DNA of 64,000 nucleotides from Afifella pfennigii DSM 17143 (GCF_000688515.1 NZ_JHZK01000003.1:124001-188000), one strand, 5' to 3'. Numbered from the stretch's first letter, positions 1-7,699 are shown. Translations and numbers: made by a program. The notes: generated from the letters alone by a model not told the origin.

Positions 1-33
1 GCGGCGCATGCGCAGGTGGCGCGGCGGCGCAAG

Positions 34-68
34 CAACGAGAAAACGGGGCCGGCTGTGCCGACCCCGT
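34..68 (-). terminator. Rho-independent terminator of csbD
   Basis: Read on the minus strand, the stretch just after the csbD stop forms a hairpin: ACGGGG-x-CGG at 44-53 pairs with CCG-x-CCCCGT at 59-68, with a five-base loop. The minus-strand bases after the stem are TTTTCTCGTT. This fits an intrinsic terminator for the single-gene csbD transcript. Confidence 0.7.
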
Positions 69-111
69 CTATATTCATGACAGGCGTTGCCGCCGATCAG
101 CGGGCCGCCGA

Positions 112-309
112 TCAGTGGCGGGCAAGCCAGGCGTCGATCTCGCGATCGGCCTCGTCCTTGGCAACGCCGTAGCGTTCCTGAATCTTGCCGGCGAGGGCTT
201 CGCGGTTGCCCTGGATCTGGTCCAGCTCGTCATCGGTCAACTTGCCCCATTGTGAGCGGATGTTGCCCTTGAACTGCTTCCAGTTACCTTCCACGCGATC
301 CCAATTCAT
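112..309 (-). CDS. csbD: CsbD family stress protein
   Basis: A 65-residue, highly charged, soluble protein that begins MNWDRVEGNWKQFKG and continues with VKxxWGKLTDDE-like spacing. This is the standard CsbD/YjbJ start and length. CsbD-like proteins are abundant general-stress proteins of unknown biochemical role. I chose the ATG at 309 over an upstream in-frame ATG at 396 because GGAGGA lies about 6 bases before 309 and homology starts there. A perfect GGAAC-N16-CGTT element lies 36-60 bases upstream, so EcfG control is inferred. A terminator follows. It is monocistronic, downstream of the FNT gene on the same strand. Family assignment is firm; molecular function is unknown. Confidence 0.93.
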   Translation of the reverse strand: MNWDRVEGNWKQFKGNIRSQWGKLTDDELDQIQGNREALAGKIQERYGVAKDEADREIDAWLARH

Positions 310-344
310 CGCTGCTGTCCTCCGTTTCGTTGTGTTGCCAAACA

Positions 345-369
345 AACGGTTCGCGAACGCCGCAGTTCC
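345..369 (-). promoter_or_regulatory. EcfG-type promoter of csbD (GGAAC-N16-CGTT)
   Basis: On the minus strand GGAAC (369-365) is followed after exactly 16 bases by CGTT (348-345). This is the consensus of the alphaproteobacterial general stress sigma factor EcfG. The start codon of csbD is 36 bases further on. The element is seen directly; its use by the local EcfG is inferred. Confidence 0.75.
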
Positions 370-434
370 AAGAAGACGCCGAAAAGGCGGCGGCATTTCT
401 ATTCGCCAGCTAAACGTATAATGGGGAGCGTTGC

Positions 435-1355
435 TTACTCGATCTCCTCCTTAACCTGGGCGTAGGAGATCAACGCGAAGAGCGCCGTGCCGCCGAGGAC
501 GTTGCCGAGGAGCACCGGCAGGGTGAAGTCCCACAGCATCGTCAGAAGGCCGAGCTCGCCATGGGCGACGAGCAGGAAGGCCTCCACGCTGCCGGCGATG
601 ATATGGGTGAATTCGGCGGCGGCGATGAGATAGGTGATGGTCACGATCACCAGGAACTCGCTGCCCTTGGCGCTCGGCAGGATCCACACCAGGGCGGCGA
701 TGAGAAAGCCGCCGCCGATGCCGCGCACGAACATCTCCGCCCAGCTCTTGTCCATCATCTCGCGGCTGAGCTGAAGCATCGCCGCCAGCACGTCGGGCGC
801 CGTGCCGGGCAGAACGGCGTTGAAGGCGGCGACGCCCATGGTGCCGACCATGTTGGCGAGGAAGACGACGGACCACAGGCGCAGCACGCCGAAAACGTTG
901 ACGCGGCTGAAATCGGCCGCGAGAGGCAGGATCGCCGCGATGGTGTTTTCGGTGAAGAGCTGCTGGCGGGCGAGGATGACGATGAGGAAGCCGACCGTGT
1001 AGCCGAAATTCTCCACCAGCGGCCGCCAGGGCGCCTCCGGCAGATGATGGCGCAGCACCGCCTCCGCCACCACCGAGAAGCCTATCGACAGGCCGGCCGC
1101 CAGCCCCGACCACCACAGCGATGAGACGGGACGCTCCAGCTCCTCCTCGCCCTCCTGGCGGACGACCTCGTAGATGGCCGGCACGGAAAGGCGCAGCCGC
1201 TCTTCCACTTCCCGCGCTTCGCGGTGGGTGAGGGCGGAGCCGCCATGGGCCCGCTGCTCGCGGCCGGCTGCGCGCTCGGCACGCTTTCTGGCGTTCGGGC
1301 GATGGCGTGGGTCGGCAGGATCCTCGGCCTGTGACCGGTTGGAGCCTTCAGTCAT
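435..1355 (-). CDS. Formate/nitrite transporter (FNT) family membrane protein
   Basis: A 306-residue protein. The first ~75 residues are hydrophilic and charged (rich in Arg, Glu and Ala). The rest is a six-helix FNT/aquaporin-like fold, with segments such as LWWSGLAAGLSIGFSV, FGYTVGFLIVILARQQ, VVFLANMVGTMGVAAF and VLLGNVLGGTALFALI. The motif ARQQLFTENT corresponds to the conserved region after TM2 in the YfdC-type branch of the family. These channels move small monovalent anions, but the YfdC branch has no proven substrate. A perfect EcfG-type promoter lies at 1491-1515, so it probably belongs to the stress regulon. It is not a classical FocA or NirC, because of the long charged N-terminus. 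Confidence 0.85.
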   Translation of the reverse strand: MTEGSNRSQAEDPADPRHRPNARKRAERAAGREQRAHGGSALTHREAREVEERLRLSVPAIYEVVRQEGEEELERPVSSLWWSGLAAGLSIGFSVVAEAVLRHHLPEAPWRPLVENFGYTVGFLIVILARQQLFTENTIAAILPLAADFSRVNVFGVLRLWSVVFLANMVGTMGVAAFNAVLPGTAPDVLAAMLQLSREMMDKSWAEMFVRGIGGGFLIAALVWILPSAKGSEFLVIVTITYLIAAAEFTHIIAGSVEAFLLVAHGELGLLTMLWDFTLPVLLGNVLGGTALFALISYAQVKEEIE

Positions 1356-1431
1356 GGTCGCCTTTCTGTCGCAAGGTCCTCAAAATCGGCCGCAGCGCGC
1401 GCGCTTCAAGCCCCCGCTCCCGGCCGGGAAA

Positions 1432-1457
1432 GGAACCACGCGCCAAGCGGGGGCATT
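1432..1457 (+). promoter_or_regulatory. Possible EcfG-type promoter (GGAAC-N17-CATT)
   Basis: GGAAC at 1432-1436 is followed after 17 bases by CATT at 1454-1457, one base off the CGTT consensus. It lies 27 bases before the 140-residue ORF at 1484. Spacing and -35 match are good, and the -10 is imperfect, so this is a candidate only. Confidence 0.35.
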
Positions 1458-1483
1458 CTCGTCGGTAAAGGGAGATAGCCAAG

Positions 1484-1906
1484 ATGACGCAACGCCATGA
1501 CGGTCCCGGCGTTCCCACCGCCGCCGATTACGACGTCGGCGGCGATGCGGATGAGCCGGGCCTTTCCCAGCCCATCACGCTCGACGATATCGAAGCGCTC
1601 GCCCATAGCGCGCGCGGCAGCGCGAAAGAGCGCCGCCGGGCGCTCACAGGGATTGTCAATGAATTGGAGGTAAGGCGGTCGATGGACGTTTCGGGAGAGC
1701 TCGACCCGTTGCTTGCGCGCGGCCGCGAGCTTCTGGCGACGCTGTCGCGCGAATCGGCCGGCGAGGGCGGCCCTGAAGGGTTCGGATGGGCCCCGGAAGA
1801 TCGGCCGCAGCGGCCCGATGAGATCCTGGAGAGAGACGATTTGGCCGGGGCGGAGGGCGATGGTGACGAAAAGCGCTTCAAGGACTCCAAAAAGCCAGAT
1901 TTGTGA
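1484..1906 (+). CDS. Hypothetical acidic soluble protein
   Basis: 140 residues, not recognised. The product is hydrophilic, acidic and rich in Glu, Asp, Gly and Pro. It has no membrane segment or signal peptide. A central helical stretch (about residues 30-80, TLDDIEALAHSARGSAKERR and onward) is followed by a low-complexity charged tail ending KDSKKPDL. GGGAG sits about 10 bases before the ATG, which supports the start. An overlapping minus-strand frame is open over 225 codons but looks like a GC-rich shadow. It lies between stress genes and may share that regulation. A minus-strand EcfG promoter for the FNT gene lies inside its first codons. Confidence 0.6.
   Translation: MTQRHDGPGVPTAADYDVGGDADEPGLSQPITLDDIEALAHSARGSAKERRRALTGIVNELEVRRSMDVSGELDPLLARGRELLATLSRESAGEGGPEGFGWAPEDRPQRPDEILERDDLAGAEGDGDEKRFKDSKKPDL
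1491..1515 (-). promoter_or_regulatory. EcfG-type promoter toward the FNT gene (GGAAC-N16-CGTT)
   Basis: On the minus strand GGAAC (1515-1511) is followed after 16 bases by CGTT (1494-1491), a perfect consensus match. It points at the FNT gene starting at 1355, giving a leader of roughly 130 bases. It overlaps the first codons of the divergent ORF at 1484. Confidence 0.6.
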
Positions 1907-1963
1907 GGCCGGAAGGGTACATTGAAGCAATACGGAAAGGACCTGCCGCAAGGCTGAGACAGA

Positions 1964-2188
1964 ATGATGGGTCAGCGTTTTTTCAAGGGTCAGCGCGTGG
2001 AATGGCGCTGGGGCGAGGGGCGGAGCAAGGGCCGCGTGATCGAGATCTATACCGCGCCCGTCAAGCGCAGCATCGAAGGCCACGCCATCACCCGCCCGGC
2101 CGATGAGGAGAACCCGGCATACCTCATCGAGCAGGACGACGAGAGCCGGGTCCTGAAATCCCAGAACGAACTCCTGCGCGTGCGCTGA
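1964..2188 (+). CDS. DUF2945 (HVA1 family TUDOR-like) protein
   Basis: A 74-residue basic protein with the DUF2945 pattern: a start like FFKGQRVEWRWGEGRSKGRV, then a strand ending in EIYT and a C-terminal block DDESRVLKSQNELLRV. This small SH3/Tudor-like fold is also called the hypervirulence-associated protein domain; its bacterial role is unknown. It often sits among stress genes, as here. The start could be the first or second of two adjacent ATGs. The stop is 11 bases before the lipid kinase gene, so the two are probably co-transcribed. Confidence 0.82.
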   Translation: MMGQRFFKGQRVEWRWGEGRSKGRVIEIYTAPVKRSIEGHAITRPADEENPAYLIEQDDESRVLKSQNELLRVR

Positions 2189-2199
2189 GCGCAGGGGTA

Positions 2200-3201
2200 A
2201 TGGCGCAACCGCATCCCGCCCCGGAGGCGTGCGAGGACGCAGAAGGGCGGGCGGCGCGGCCTCTCAAGCTCGCCCTCGTCCTCAACTGCGATTCAGGAAC
2301 GCTGAAGGGCTGCGACCGCTCCACCGGCTATCGCATCGCCAGCATCTTCCAGGCCGCCGGCCATGATGTCCGTCTAAGCTGGGAGAGCGGGGCGCAGGCG
2401 ATCCGGGCGGTTTCCGCCGCTTTCGCGCAGGACGGTATCGAGGCGGTCGTGGTGGGCGGAGGCGACGGCAGCGTCTCCTTCGCGGCCGGGGAGGCTTTCC
2501 GCCAGCAGAAGATGCTCGGCATCCTGCCCCTGGGCACGATGAACCTCTTCGCGCGCTCGCTCGGTATGCCACTCGATATGATGCAGGCCGCCGAGGCGCT
2601 GGCGCATGGTTGCCCGGAGAAGGTCGACATCGCCGAGGTCAATGGGCGGCCATTCGTGCACCATGTGACGCTCGGCCTGCACCCGAAGATGATCCGCCTG
2701 CGCGAGCAGCTTAATTACGGCTCGCGCCTCGGCAAGATCCTGGCGAGCGCCAGGGCGCTGCGCCTGGCGCTGCGCCGGCCGCCGCTCATCCGCGCGCGCA
2801 TCGCCGCGCAGGGCGAGGAGAGACAGGTGACAACGGCGGTGATCCTCGTCAGCAACAACCCGCTCGGCGATGGGCATCTGCCCTATGCGGACGATCCGCG
2901 CGCGGCCCAGCTCGGCCTTTACGTGGCGACGTCGCGGCGCTGGACCGACCTTCTGGAGCTTGCCGCCGCCTTCGGCCTCGGGCGCCTCAGGGGGAGCGCC
3001 ATCGTGGAGGAAAGGCACTTTGAGGCCCTCACCATCACCTTGCGGCAGGCGCAGGCCAGAGCCTCCGTCGACGGCGAGGTGGTGCGGCTGACATCCCCGC
3101 TCGCCATCCGCCAGCATCCGGCCGGGCTGCCGGTGCTGTGGCCGGCGGGCATCGCCGCGGAGCGAGCGCCGGAAACAGCGCCGCTCGCCAAAACGGCCTA
3201 G
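2200..3201 (+). CDS. Diacylglycerol/lipid kinase family protein
   Basis: 333 residues with the DAGK catalytic fold. Visible motifs are VVGGGDGSVSFAAGEAF near residues 80-96 (the nucleotide-binding GGGDGT-type loop, with Ser for Thr) and LGILPLGTMNLFARSLG near 107-123. The C-terminal half has the beta-sandwich region of the YegS/DgkB class, ending in a DGE motif (ASVDGEVVRL). Such enzymes phosphorylate diacylglycerol, sphingosine or related lipids with ATP. The substrate cannot be told here. It follows the DUF2945 gene by 11 bases and ends 6 bases before the convergent baeRF gene. The N-terminal ~20 residues before LKLALVLN look non-conserved. Confidence 0.85.
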   Translation: MAQPHPAPEACEDAEGRAARPLKLALVLNCDSGTLKGCDRSTGYRIASIFQAAGHDVRLSWESGAQAIRAVSAAFAQDGIEAVVVGGGDGSVSFAAGEAFRQQKMLGILPLGTMNLFARSLGMPLDMMQAAEALAHGCPEKVDIAEVNGRPFVHHVTLGLHPKMIRLREQLNYGSRLGKILASARALRLALRRPPLIRARIAAQGEERQVTTAVILVSNNPLGDGHLPYADDPRAAQLGLYVATSRRWTDLLELAAAFGLGRLRGSAIVEERHFEALTITLRQAQARASVDGEVVRLTSPLAIRQHPAGLPVLWPAGIAAERAPETAPLAKTA

Positions 3202-3207
3202 AAGCCT

Positions 3208-4377
3208 CTAATAGCGCGCCAGCGCGGCGACCGGACCGATCTCCTCGGCGGTCTCGCCGTCGAGGGAATAGACCGCCCCGCCGGCGTTGAGCGCGCTGAC
3301 GGCGACGAAATCGATGAGGTCGCCGGCGCCCGGCGCCTCTCGCTCCAGCAGTTCGGTACGATGGCGGTCGCCGTCGTAGCGGCCCCAGAGATGGGCGCCC
3401 CGGGCGATGAACACCGCTTCCAGCCGGCCTTCCACCGCGGCGCGGGCGATGGCGTCGATATCGCGCATGGCGCCCTCGGCATTGGCGTCGCCGAGGCGGG
3501 CCCTCAGCCGCTCCAGCGCCTCGGCGCGCCCACTGTCGACATGCCGCTCCAGCATCGGCCAGGCAGCCTCGTGAAGCTGCGTCTCGCGCTTGGAGGCCGG
3601 ATCGACGTTCAGATGCTCGGCGGCGACCTCGCGATAATGCAGCTTGGCGGCAAGATGGCCGAGCGTGCGCGGTTCGGCGGCCAGCATCAGGGGCTGCGCC
3701 CGGCCAGCCAGGTGGCGGTCGACGGCACGGGCGACTTCGCCGAGGTAGGAATCGAATTCCGCCTCGGCCTGCTCGTCCGGGCTGGGACCGAGGGAATGGT
3801 ATTGCGGCACGCCGCTCGCCCCGCCGCCGCGGGCCGACGAGCCGGCGGCGTTGGCATGAAAGCCGACATTGCCCTCAAACTCGCTCATGCCACGGAACTT
3901 GTCGTAGCCGTCCGGCATGCCCTTTACCTCAACCGGGCGGATGTCGTGGCGGGTGAGGTCGTAGAGGCGGGCGAAGTCGCGCGTGACGCAGAGAAGATGG
4001 CCGGTGCCGGGATCGGCGAAGATGCGGATGAGCGGGCGCAGATGGAAGCGCTCGCCGATGAGGACGAGCTCCTCCACCTCGCCGGGCAGCTTGATCCAGT
4101 CGATGCCGCTCGCGTCGATGAGGACGGCGAGCGCCTGGTCCTGGTGCTGCCAGAAATCGAAATCCTCGATGCGAGCCTCGGCCTCGTCGGTGAGCTGTTT
4201 GATGGTGCGGCCGCCGACGCCCGCCTCCTCCAGAAGATCGCGCGCCCTGGTGAGGGCGTTCTTCAAGCGGATCGGGTTCTGCTGGGTCTCGGCCCCGCGC
4301 ACTTCCATCGGCAGGTAGAGGCTGATCTTCGGAAAACCGGTGCGCTCGGCAAGCCGTCGGATCCAGTCGCTTTTCAT
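3208..4377 (-). CDS. Bacterial archaeo-eukaryotic release factor-like protein (baeRF family 3-like)
   Basis: 389 residues. The N-terminus carries the block ISLYLPMEVRGAETQQNP then IRLKNAL, followed by FWQHQDQALAVLI and ERFHLRPLIRIF. This order is typical of the bacterial eRF1-like proteins (baeRF family 3). A Gly/Ser-rich loop (around residue 160-185) precedes the C-terminal eRF1-domain-3-like part. The family is related to eRF1/Pelota and has been proposed to act on ribosomes or in RNA biology, but its function is not proven. I chose the ATG at 4377 because AAGGAG lies 7 bases upstream and homology begins there. A weak EcfG-like element lies at 4452-4477. Confidence 0.75.
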   Translation of the reverse strand: MKSDWIRRLAERTGFPKISLYLPMEVRGAETQQNPIRLKNALTRARDLLEEAGVGGRTIKQLTDEAEARIEDFDFWQHQDQALAVLIDASGIDWIKLPGEVEELVLIGERFHLRPLIRIFADPGTGHLLCVTRDFARLYDLTRHDIRPVEVKGMPDGYDKFRGMSEFEGNVGFHANAAGSSARGGGASGVPQYHSLGPSPDEQAEAEFDSYLGEVARAVDRHLAGRAQPLMLAAEPRTLGHLAAKLHYREVAAEHLNVDPASKRETQLHEAAWPMLERHVDSGRAEALERLRARLGDANAEGAMRDIDAIARAAVEGRLEAVFIARGAHLWGRYDGDRHRTELLEREAPGAGDLIDFVAVSALNAGGAVYSLDGETAEEIGPVAALARY

Positions 4378-4451
4378 TTTCGCTTCTCCTTGGCGCCGGC
4401 CTCGGTGGGGCCGGTCGCGTTTGGGTGACGCACAGGGGATGCTGATCTGGG

Positions 4452-4477
4452 AATGTGCGCCGCGCCCGTCCAGTTCC
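4452..4477 (-). promoter_or_regulatory. Possible EcfG-type promoter of the baeRF gene (GGAAC-N17-CATT)
   Basis: On the minus strand GGAAC (4477-4473) is followed after 17 bases by CATT (4455-4452), one base from consensus. It lies about 75 bases before the start at 4377. It is the same imperfect -10 as at 1432-1457. Confidence 0.35.
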
Positions 4478-4592
4478 TTGCGCGCGATCGCTCGCGCCGG
4501 CGCTTTGCGCGTGATCCCCGCCGGCAAGAAATTTCGTTTTTCGCGCAACGCATTGTCGGTGGTGACGTTGACCGGCGAACGGGAGACGTTCG

Positions 4593-4856
4593 ATGGCGAA
4601 AAACCACGGCAGCCAGGTCAAGGACGACGAGCTCTACGAGGAGCTGCGCGACAAGGGCCATTCCAAGGAGAAGGCGGCGCGCATCGCCAACGCGAAGGCC
4701 AACGCCGCACAGCACCCCTTCAAGAAGGGCGGCAAGAGCCCGGCCTACGAGGCGTGGTCCAAGGACGAGCTCTATCGGCGCGCCAAGGAGATCGGCATCA
4801 GGGGGCGCTCGCAGATGCACAAGGGCGCGCTCATCGACGCCATCCGTCATCACTAG
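4593..4856 (+). CDS. Small Rho_N-like (Rho termination factor N-terminal) protein
   Basis: An 87-residue basic protein. The N-terminal half, DDELYEELRDKGHSKEKAAR, is a helical DUF7218-like motif followed by Lys/Ala-rich linker residues. The C-terminal part, WSKDELYRRAKEIGIRGRS then MHKGALIDAIR, is a SAP/Rho_N-type helix-extension-helix that usually binds nucleic acid. Such plasmid-stabilisation or Rho_N small proteins are frequent in alphaproteobacterial stress regulons. GGGAG lies 8 bases before the ATG. No EcfG element was found upstream. The specific role is unknown. Confidence 0.8.
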   Translation: MAKNHGSQVKDDELYEELRDKGHSKEKAARIANAKANAAQHPFKKGGKSPAYEAWSKDELYRRAKEIGIRGRSQMHKGALIDAIRHH

Positions 4857-4979
4857 AAACACGATCGGCCCCAGGGACGCGTCGTCGCAAGGCGCGGAAG
4901 GCGAAATGCCGCGCCACCCCATGCGGACCGACATCCCGTTCGGACGGTCCCGTCCGGCCACGCCAACCATGGAGATAAG

Positions 4980-5114
4980 ATGACCCGGGAAGAGCTGAGC
5001 GAAGTCGAAGCCAAGCAGGCCGAAGAGCGCAAAACCAACCGCAACGCCCTTGTCTGGGGGATGGCTCTGGCCATCGTCGTGCTGGGCGGCGCGGCGCTCT
5101 GGTTCGCCATCTAG
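4980..5114 (+). CDS. 44-residue single-span membrane protein
   Basis: A short gene with start ATG at 4980 preceded by GGAG at 4970-4973. The product starts MTREELSEVEAKQAEERKTN, a charged helix, and ends in one hydrophobic span, LVWGMALAIVVLGGAALWF. It is a tail-anchored type of small membrane protein. It follows the Rho_N-like gene by 123 bases on the same strand. No family is recognised. The good ribosome site, clean charge pattern and single TM support it as real. Confidence 0.6.
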   Translation: MTREELSEVEAKQAEERKTNRNALVWGMALAIVVLGGAALWFAI

Positions 5115-5485
5115 CCGGCTGCCCTGGCTTGCGTAAGTGCCCTCCGTGCAGGGCAAAACAGCGGGGGAAAGGCGGGCGGAGAGCCGCCGTGGGCGCCAAA
5201 TTCCGCCTCATTTGTATTTGACAAGGCGCGATGAGTCATGGAAGCGAAAGGCTCGTAAACGTCCCGCTAACCACATTGATGCTACCTTTCGTTAAGCAGG
5301 GTGATTTTCCGGTGACGACAATTGCGCAGGGTGCCGATTGTGAAGACCGATTCCGGCCATCCGGTGGGACACGCCCGAACGCGCCTTTGCCTGCGTCGCG
5401 AGGCCCCGAAATACCGGGCCAGGAATTTTGCTTAGACGGAACAGAATCGCCTGCGTCGAAGTTAACCTCGAGCGGAGTTGAATTG
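5115..5485. other. Intergenic region upstream of nepR
   Basis: 371 bases without a convincing gene. The frame of nepR stays open upstream to 5231, but that stretch has no coding character and contains the EcfG promoter at 5438-5463. A small GC hairpin lies near 5172-5191. The region is AT-richer than its neighbours around 5200-5300. Confidence 0.6.
5438..5463 (+). promoter_or_regulatory. EcfG-type promoter of nepR-ecfG (GGAAC-N17-aGTT)
   Basis: GGAAC at 5438-5442 is followed after 17 bases by AGTT at 5460-5463, so the conserved GTT of the -10 is kept. It lies 23 bases before the first nepR start. Autoregulation of nepR-ecfG by EcfG is known in this class, which supports the call. Confidence 0.65.
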
Positions 5486-5704
5486 ATGGATCAATCGGAC
5501 CGGGAGGGGAGCGGTCGCCCGCAGGAGGACACCATGTTTGCCGATGACGGCCACTACCGTGGCGCTCATTCGTTGATACAGAGTCAGATCGGAAAGCATC
5601 TGCGTGCCGCCTATGACGATGTGGTGAACGAGCCCGTCCCGCAGCGTTTTATCGAGCTTTTGGAGCAGCTAGAGCGCTCTTCGCAGAAGACACGCCGCAG
5701 CTAG
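5486..5704 (+). CDS. nepR: NepR family anti-sigma factor
   Basis: 72 residues with the NepR signature IGKHLRAAYDDVVNEPVPQR then FIELLEQLE, which forms the two helices that hold the sigma factor. NepR sequesters EcfG until phosphorylated PhyR binds NepR and frees the sigma factor. The ATG at 5486 has GGAG 8 bases before it. A second in-frame ATG at 5534, with a stronger AGGAGG, would give a 56-residue protein and may be the true start. ecfG follows after 18 bases. phyR and its histidine kinase, usually adjacent in this class, are not in the window. Confidence 0.9.
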   Translation: MDQSDREGSGRPQEDTMFADDGHYRGAHSLIQSQIGKHLRAAYDDVVNEPVPQRFIELLEQLERSSQKTRRS

Positions 5705-5722
5705 CGCCCTATCTAACCCCAC

Positions 5723-6271
5723 ATGGAAGTATCCGAGGCACTGAGGCAGGAGCTCCTGTCCGCCATCCCGAATCTGCGCGCTTTCGCCGTATCCTTGTGC
5801 GGCAATGGCGAGCGGGCGGACGATCTCGTCCAGGAAACGCTGATGAAGGCCTGGGCGAAGTTCGACACCTTCCAGGAAGGCACCAATCTGCGCGCCTGGC
5901 TGTTCACCATCCTGCGCAACGAGTTCTATTCGCAGGTGCGCAAGAAGGGCCGGGAAGTGGAGGATGCGGAAGGCGCCTATGCGGCAAGGCTCGCCTCGCA
6001 GCCGGCGCAGACCGGGCATATGGACCTCAGAGACTTCCACACCGCGCTGTCGCAGCTTCCCGACGACCAGCGCGAGGCGCTGATCCTGGTCGGCGCCTCC
6101 GGCTTCTCCTACGAGGAGGCCGCCGAGATCTGCGAATGCGCCGTCGGCACGATCAAGAGCCGGGTCAGCCGGGCGCGCACGCGCCTGACGGAGATCCTCG
6201 CCCTGGAAGAGGGCGAGACCTATGGCGCCGATCCGATGTCGGCGACCGTCATCACCCGCAATTTCGGCTAG
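5723..6271 (+). CDS. ecfG: EcfG-type ECF sigma factor (general stress response)
   Basis: 182 residues with sigma region 2 (LCGNGERADDLVQETLMKAW and FQEGTNLRAWLFTILRNEFY) and sigma region 4 (LPDDQREALILVGASGFSYE then a GTIKSRVSRARTRL helix-turn-helix). This is the ECF15/EcfG pattern. It directs RNA polymerase to GGAAC-N16/17-CGTT promoters in the general stress response of Alphaproteobacteria. It lies 18 bases after nepR and is surely co-transcribed. No clear Shine-Dalgarno precedes the ATG, so translation may be coupled to nepR. Several neighbouring genes carry matching promoters. Confidence 0.93.
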   Translation: MEVSEALRQELLSAIPNLRAFAVSLCGNGERADDLVQETLMKAWAKFDTFQEGTNLRAWLFTILRNEFYSQVRKKGREVEDAEGAYAARLASQPAQTGHMDLRDFHTALSQLPDDQREALILVGASGFSYEEAAEICECAVGTIKSRVSRARTRLTEILALEEGETYGADPMSATVITRNFG

Positions 6272-6638
6272 CGCTCGCTCCTCTTCCTCCCGCCGGCTGC
6301 CGGGCGTCTGAGACGCTCTGAAGCGCGATCGGGACGCTGCGCTTGCTGTCCGCCATTGCGCCGAAGCGCCATGCGCGGCCCGTCCATCGACCTGCGCTCG
6401 GTGACGGCGAGGCGCGGCGTGGCGATGGCGATGTGGAGACCCGCTGTCGCACGCCACGAAAGTTCGTGGAGGCTGCCTCGCTCGGTGGTAGTATATGGCG
6501 GCGGTGAAGCTGCTCCTTCATAGGCTCCCGCGCGGCGAATGTCGCTCTGAGCGGAGCCAAGCCGGATCAGATTTACCCATTTGCTATCGTGCCTTAACGA
6601 AACGGCCTGGCGAAGCGGTCGCGTATGGGAGGCAGCAA
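6272..6638. other. Intergenic region after ecfG
   Basis: 367 bases with no gene I can support. A short GCGTC-TGA-GACGC hairpin lies near 6304-6316, without a T-run. The frame of the next gene is open from 6495, but has no coding features before its Shine-Dalgarno at 6628-6633. No GGAAC element was seen. Confidence 0.5.
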
Positions 6639-7682
6639 ATGCGTCGAATCGCTATCGTTTGGCTGGGCGCTGCATGCGCGTTGAACGTGAATGCTCAGAC
6701 GGTCGGAGGTGACCTCGCGGCTGTCGCCGAACCTCGCCAAGTGCCCGTCACCATCGACAATTTCGTGCGCGCCGCGACCGACATAGAGTTCGAGAAGTAT
6801 GTCGTGCTCTCCGGCGGCGTGAACCGCTTCTATCACTTCCGCGAGCCGACCCCGGGCGACAATCAGCCGACGGTCAGCATGAACCGCGACACGCTCTACA
6901 GCACCGCGATCGTCGATATCAGCGAGGGTGCGAGCCTGACGCTGCCGGAGGTGGGCGAGCGCTACATGTCGGCGATGATCGTCAACCAGGATCACTACAT
7001 CAACGAGGTTTTTCACGGCGGCGGCACCTATACGCTCAACATGGAGACCTTCGACACGCCGTATGTCGCCGTCTATCTGCGCGTCCTCGTGGACGCCACC
7101 GATCCCGACGATGTCGCCGAAGTCAACGCCATCCAGGACCGGATGGCGATCGAAGCCGCCTCGGCGAAGCCTTTCATCCTTCCGAACTACGACGAAGAGG
7201 CCTATGAACGCCTGGTGCGGGCCATCATCGACCTTGCACCGTTCGTTCCCGACAGCTCGCGCGCCTTCGGCGCGCGCGATCATGTCCTGCCGGTGCGCCA
7301 TCTGATCGGCACTGCGGTCGGCTGGGGCGGCCTGCCCGAGGACGAGGCGCTCTATCTCGGCATGGAGCCAAGACTGCCGGTCGGCGAATACCGGATCGAG
7401 GTTCCCGCGGAGGTGCCGGTCGGCGCCTTCTGGTCGATCAGCCTCTACAATGCGCAACGCTTCTTCGAGCCGAACGACCTTGACGCCTACACCGTCAATT
7501 CGGTGATGGGCGCGCGCAACGCCGATGGCTCGATGACGGTGCATTTCGGTGGCTGCGACGACGGGCGGGTGAACTGCCTGCCCATCATGGAGGGGTGGAA
7601 CTACACCGTGCGGCTCTACCAGCCCGGTCCCGAAATCCTCGACGGCAGCTGGAGCTTCCCCGAAGTCGAGCCGATGAACTGA
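6639..7682 (+). CDS. Secreted DUF1254/DUF1214 domain protein (first of tandem pair)
   Basis: 347 residues. An N-terminal signal peptide (MRRIAIVWLGAACALNVNAQ) is followed by the DUF1254 part (FVRAATDIEFEKYV, MNRDTLYSTAIVDIS) and a C-terminal DUF1214 part (VPVGAFWSISLYNAQRFFEP, VHFGGCDDGRVNCLPI, WNYTVRLYQP). The two-domain family is widespread and its function is unknown. GGGAGG 6 bases before the ATG fixes the start; an upstream open frame is non-coding. The paralogue starts 17 bases downstream, so they form an operon. A conserved pair of Cys in CDDGRVNC may form a disulfide in the periplasm. Confidence 0.85.
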   Translation: MRRIAIVWLGAACALNVNAQTVGGDLAAVAEPRQVPVTIDNFVRAATDIEFEKYVVLSGGVNRFYHFREPTPGDNQPTVSMNRDTLYSTAIVDISEGASLTLPEVGERYMSAMIVNQDHYINEVFHGGGTYTLNMETFDTPYVAVYLRVLVDATDPDDVAEVNAIQDRMAIEAASAKPFILPNYDEEAYERLVRAIIDLAPFVPDSSRAFGARDHVLPVRHLIGTAVGWGGLPEDEALYLGMEPRLPVGEYRIEVPAEVPVGAFWSISLYNAQRFFEPNDLDAYTVNSVMGARNADGSMTVHFGGCDDGRVNCLPIMEGWNYTVRLYQPGPEILDGSWSFPEVEPMN

Positions 7683-7699
7683 CAAGAAGGGATAGGAAG

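Noticed and set aside
1406-2083. A 225-codon minus-strand frame opposite the 140-residue ORF
   Set aside because: The plus-strand ORF has a ribosome site, while the minus frame crosses its promoter and has no such site. I keep some doubt because neither has a known domain.
3361-4428. A 355-codon plus-strand frame opposite the baeRF gene
   Set aside because: The minus-strand product has recognisable baeRF blocks; the plus frame has none.
5231-5485. N-terminal extension of nepR in the open frame from 5231
   Set aside because: It contains the EcfG promoter and lacks any NepR-like sequence; start sites at 5486 or 5534 have ribosome sites.
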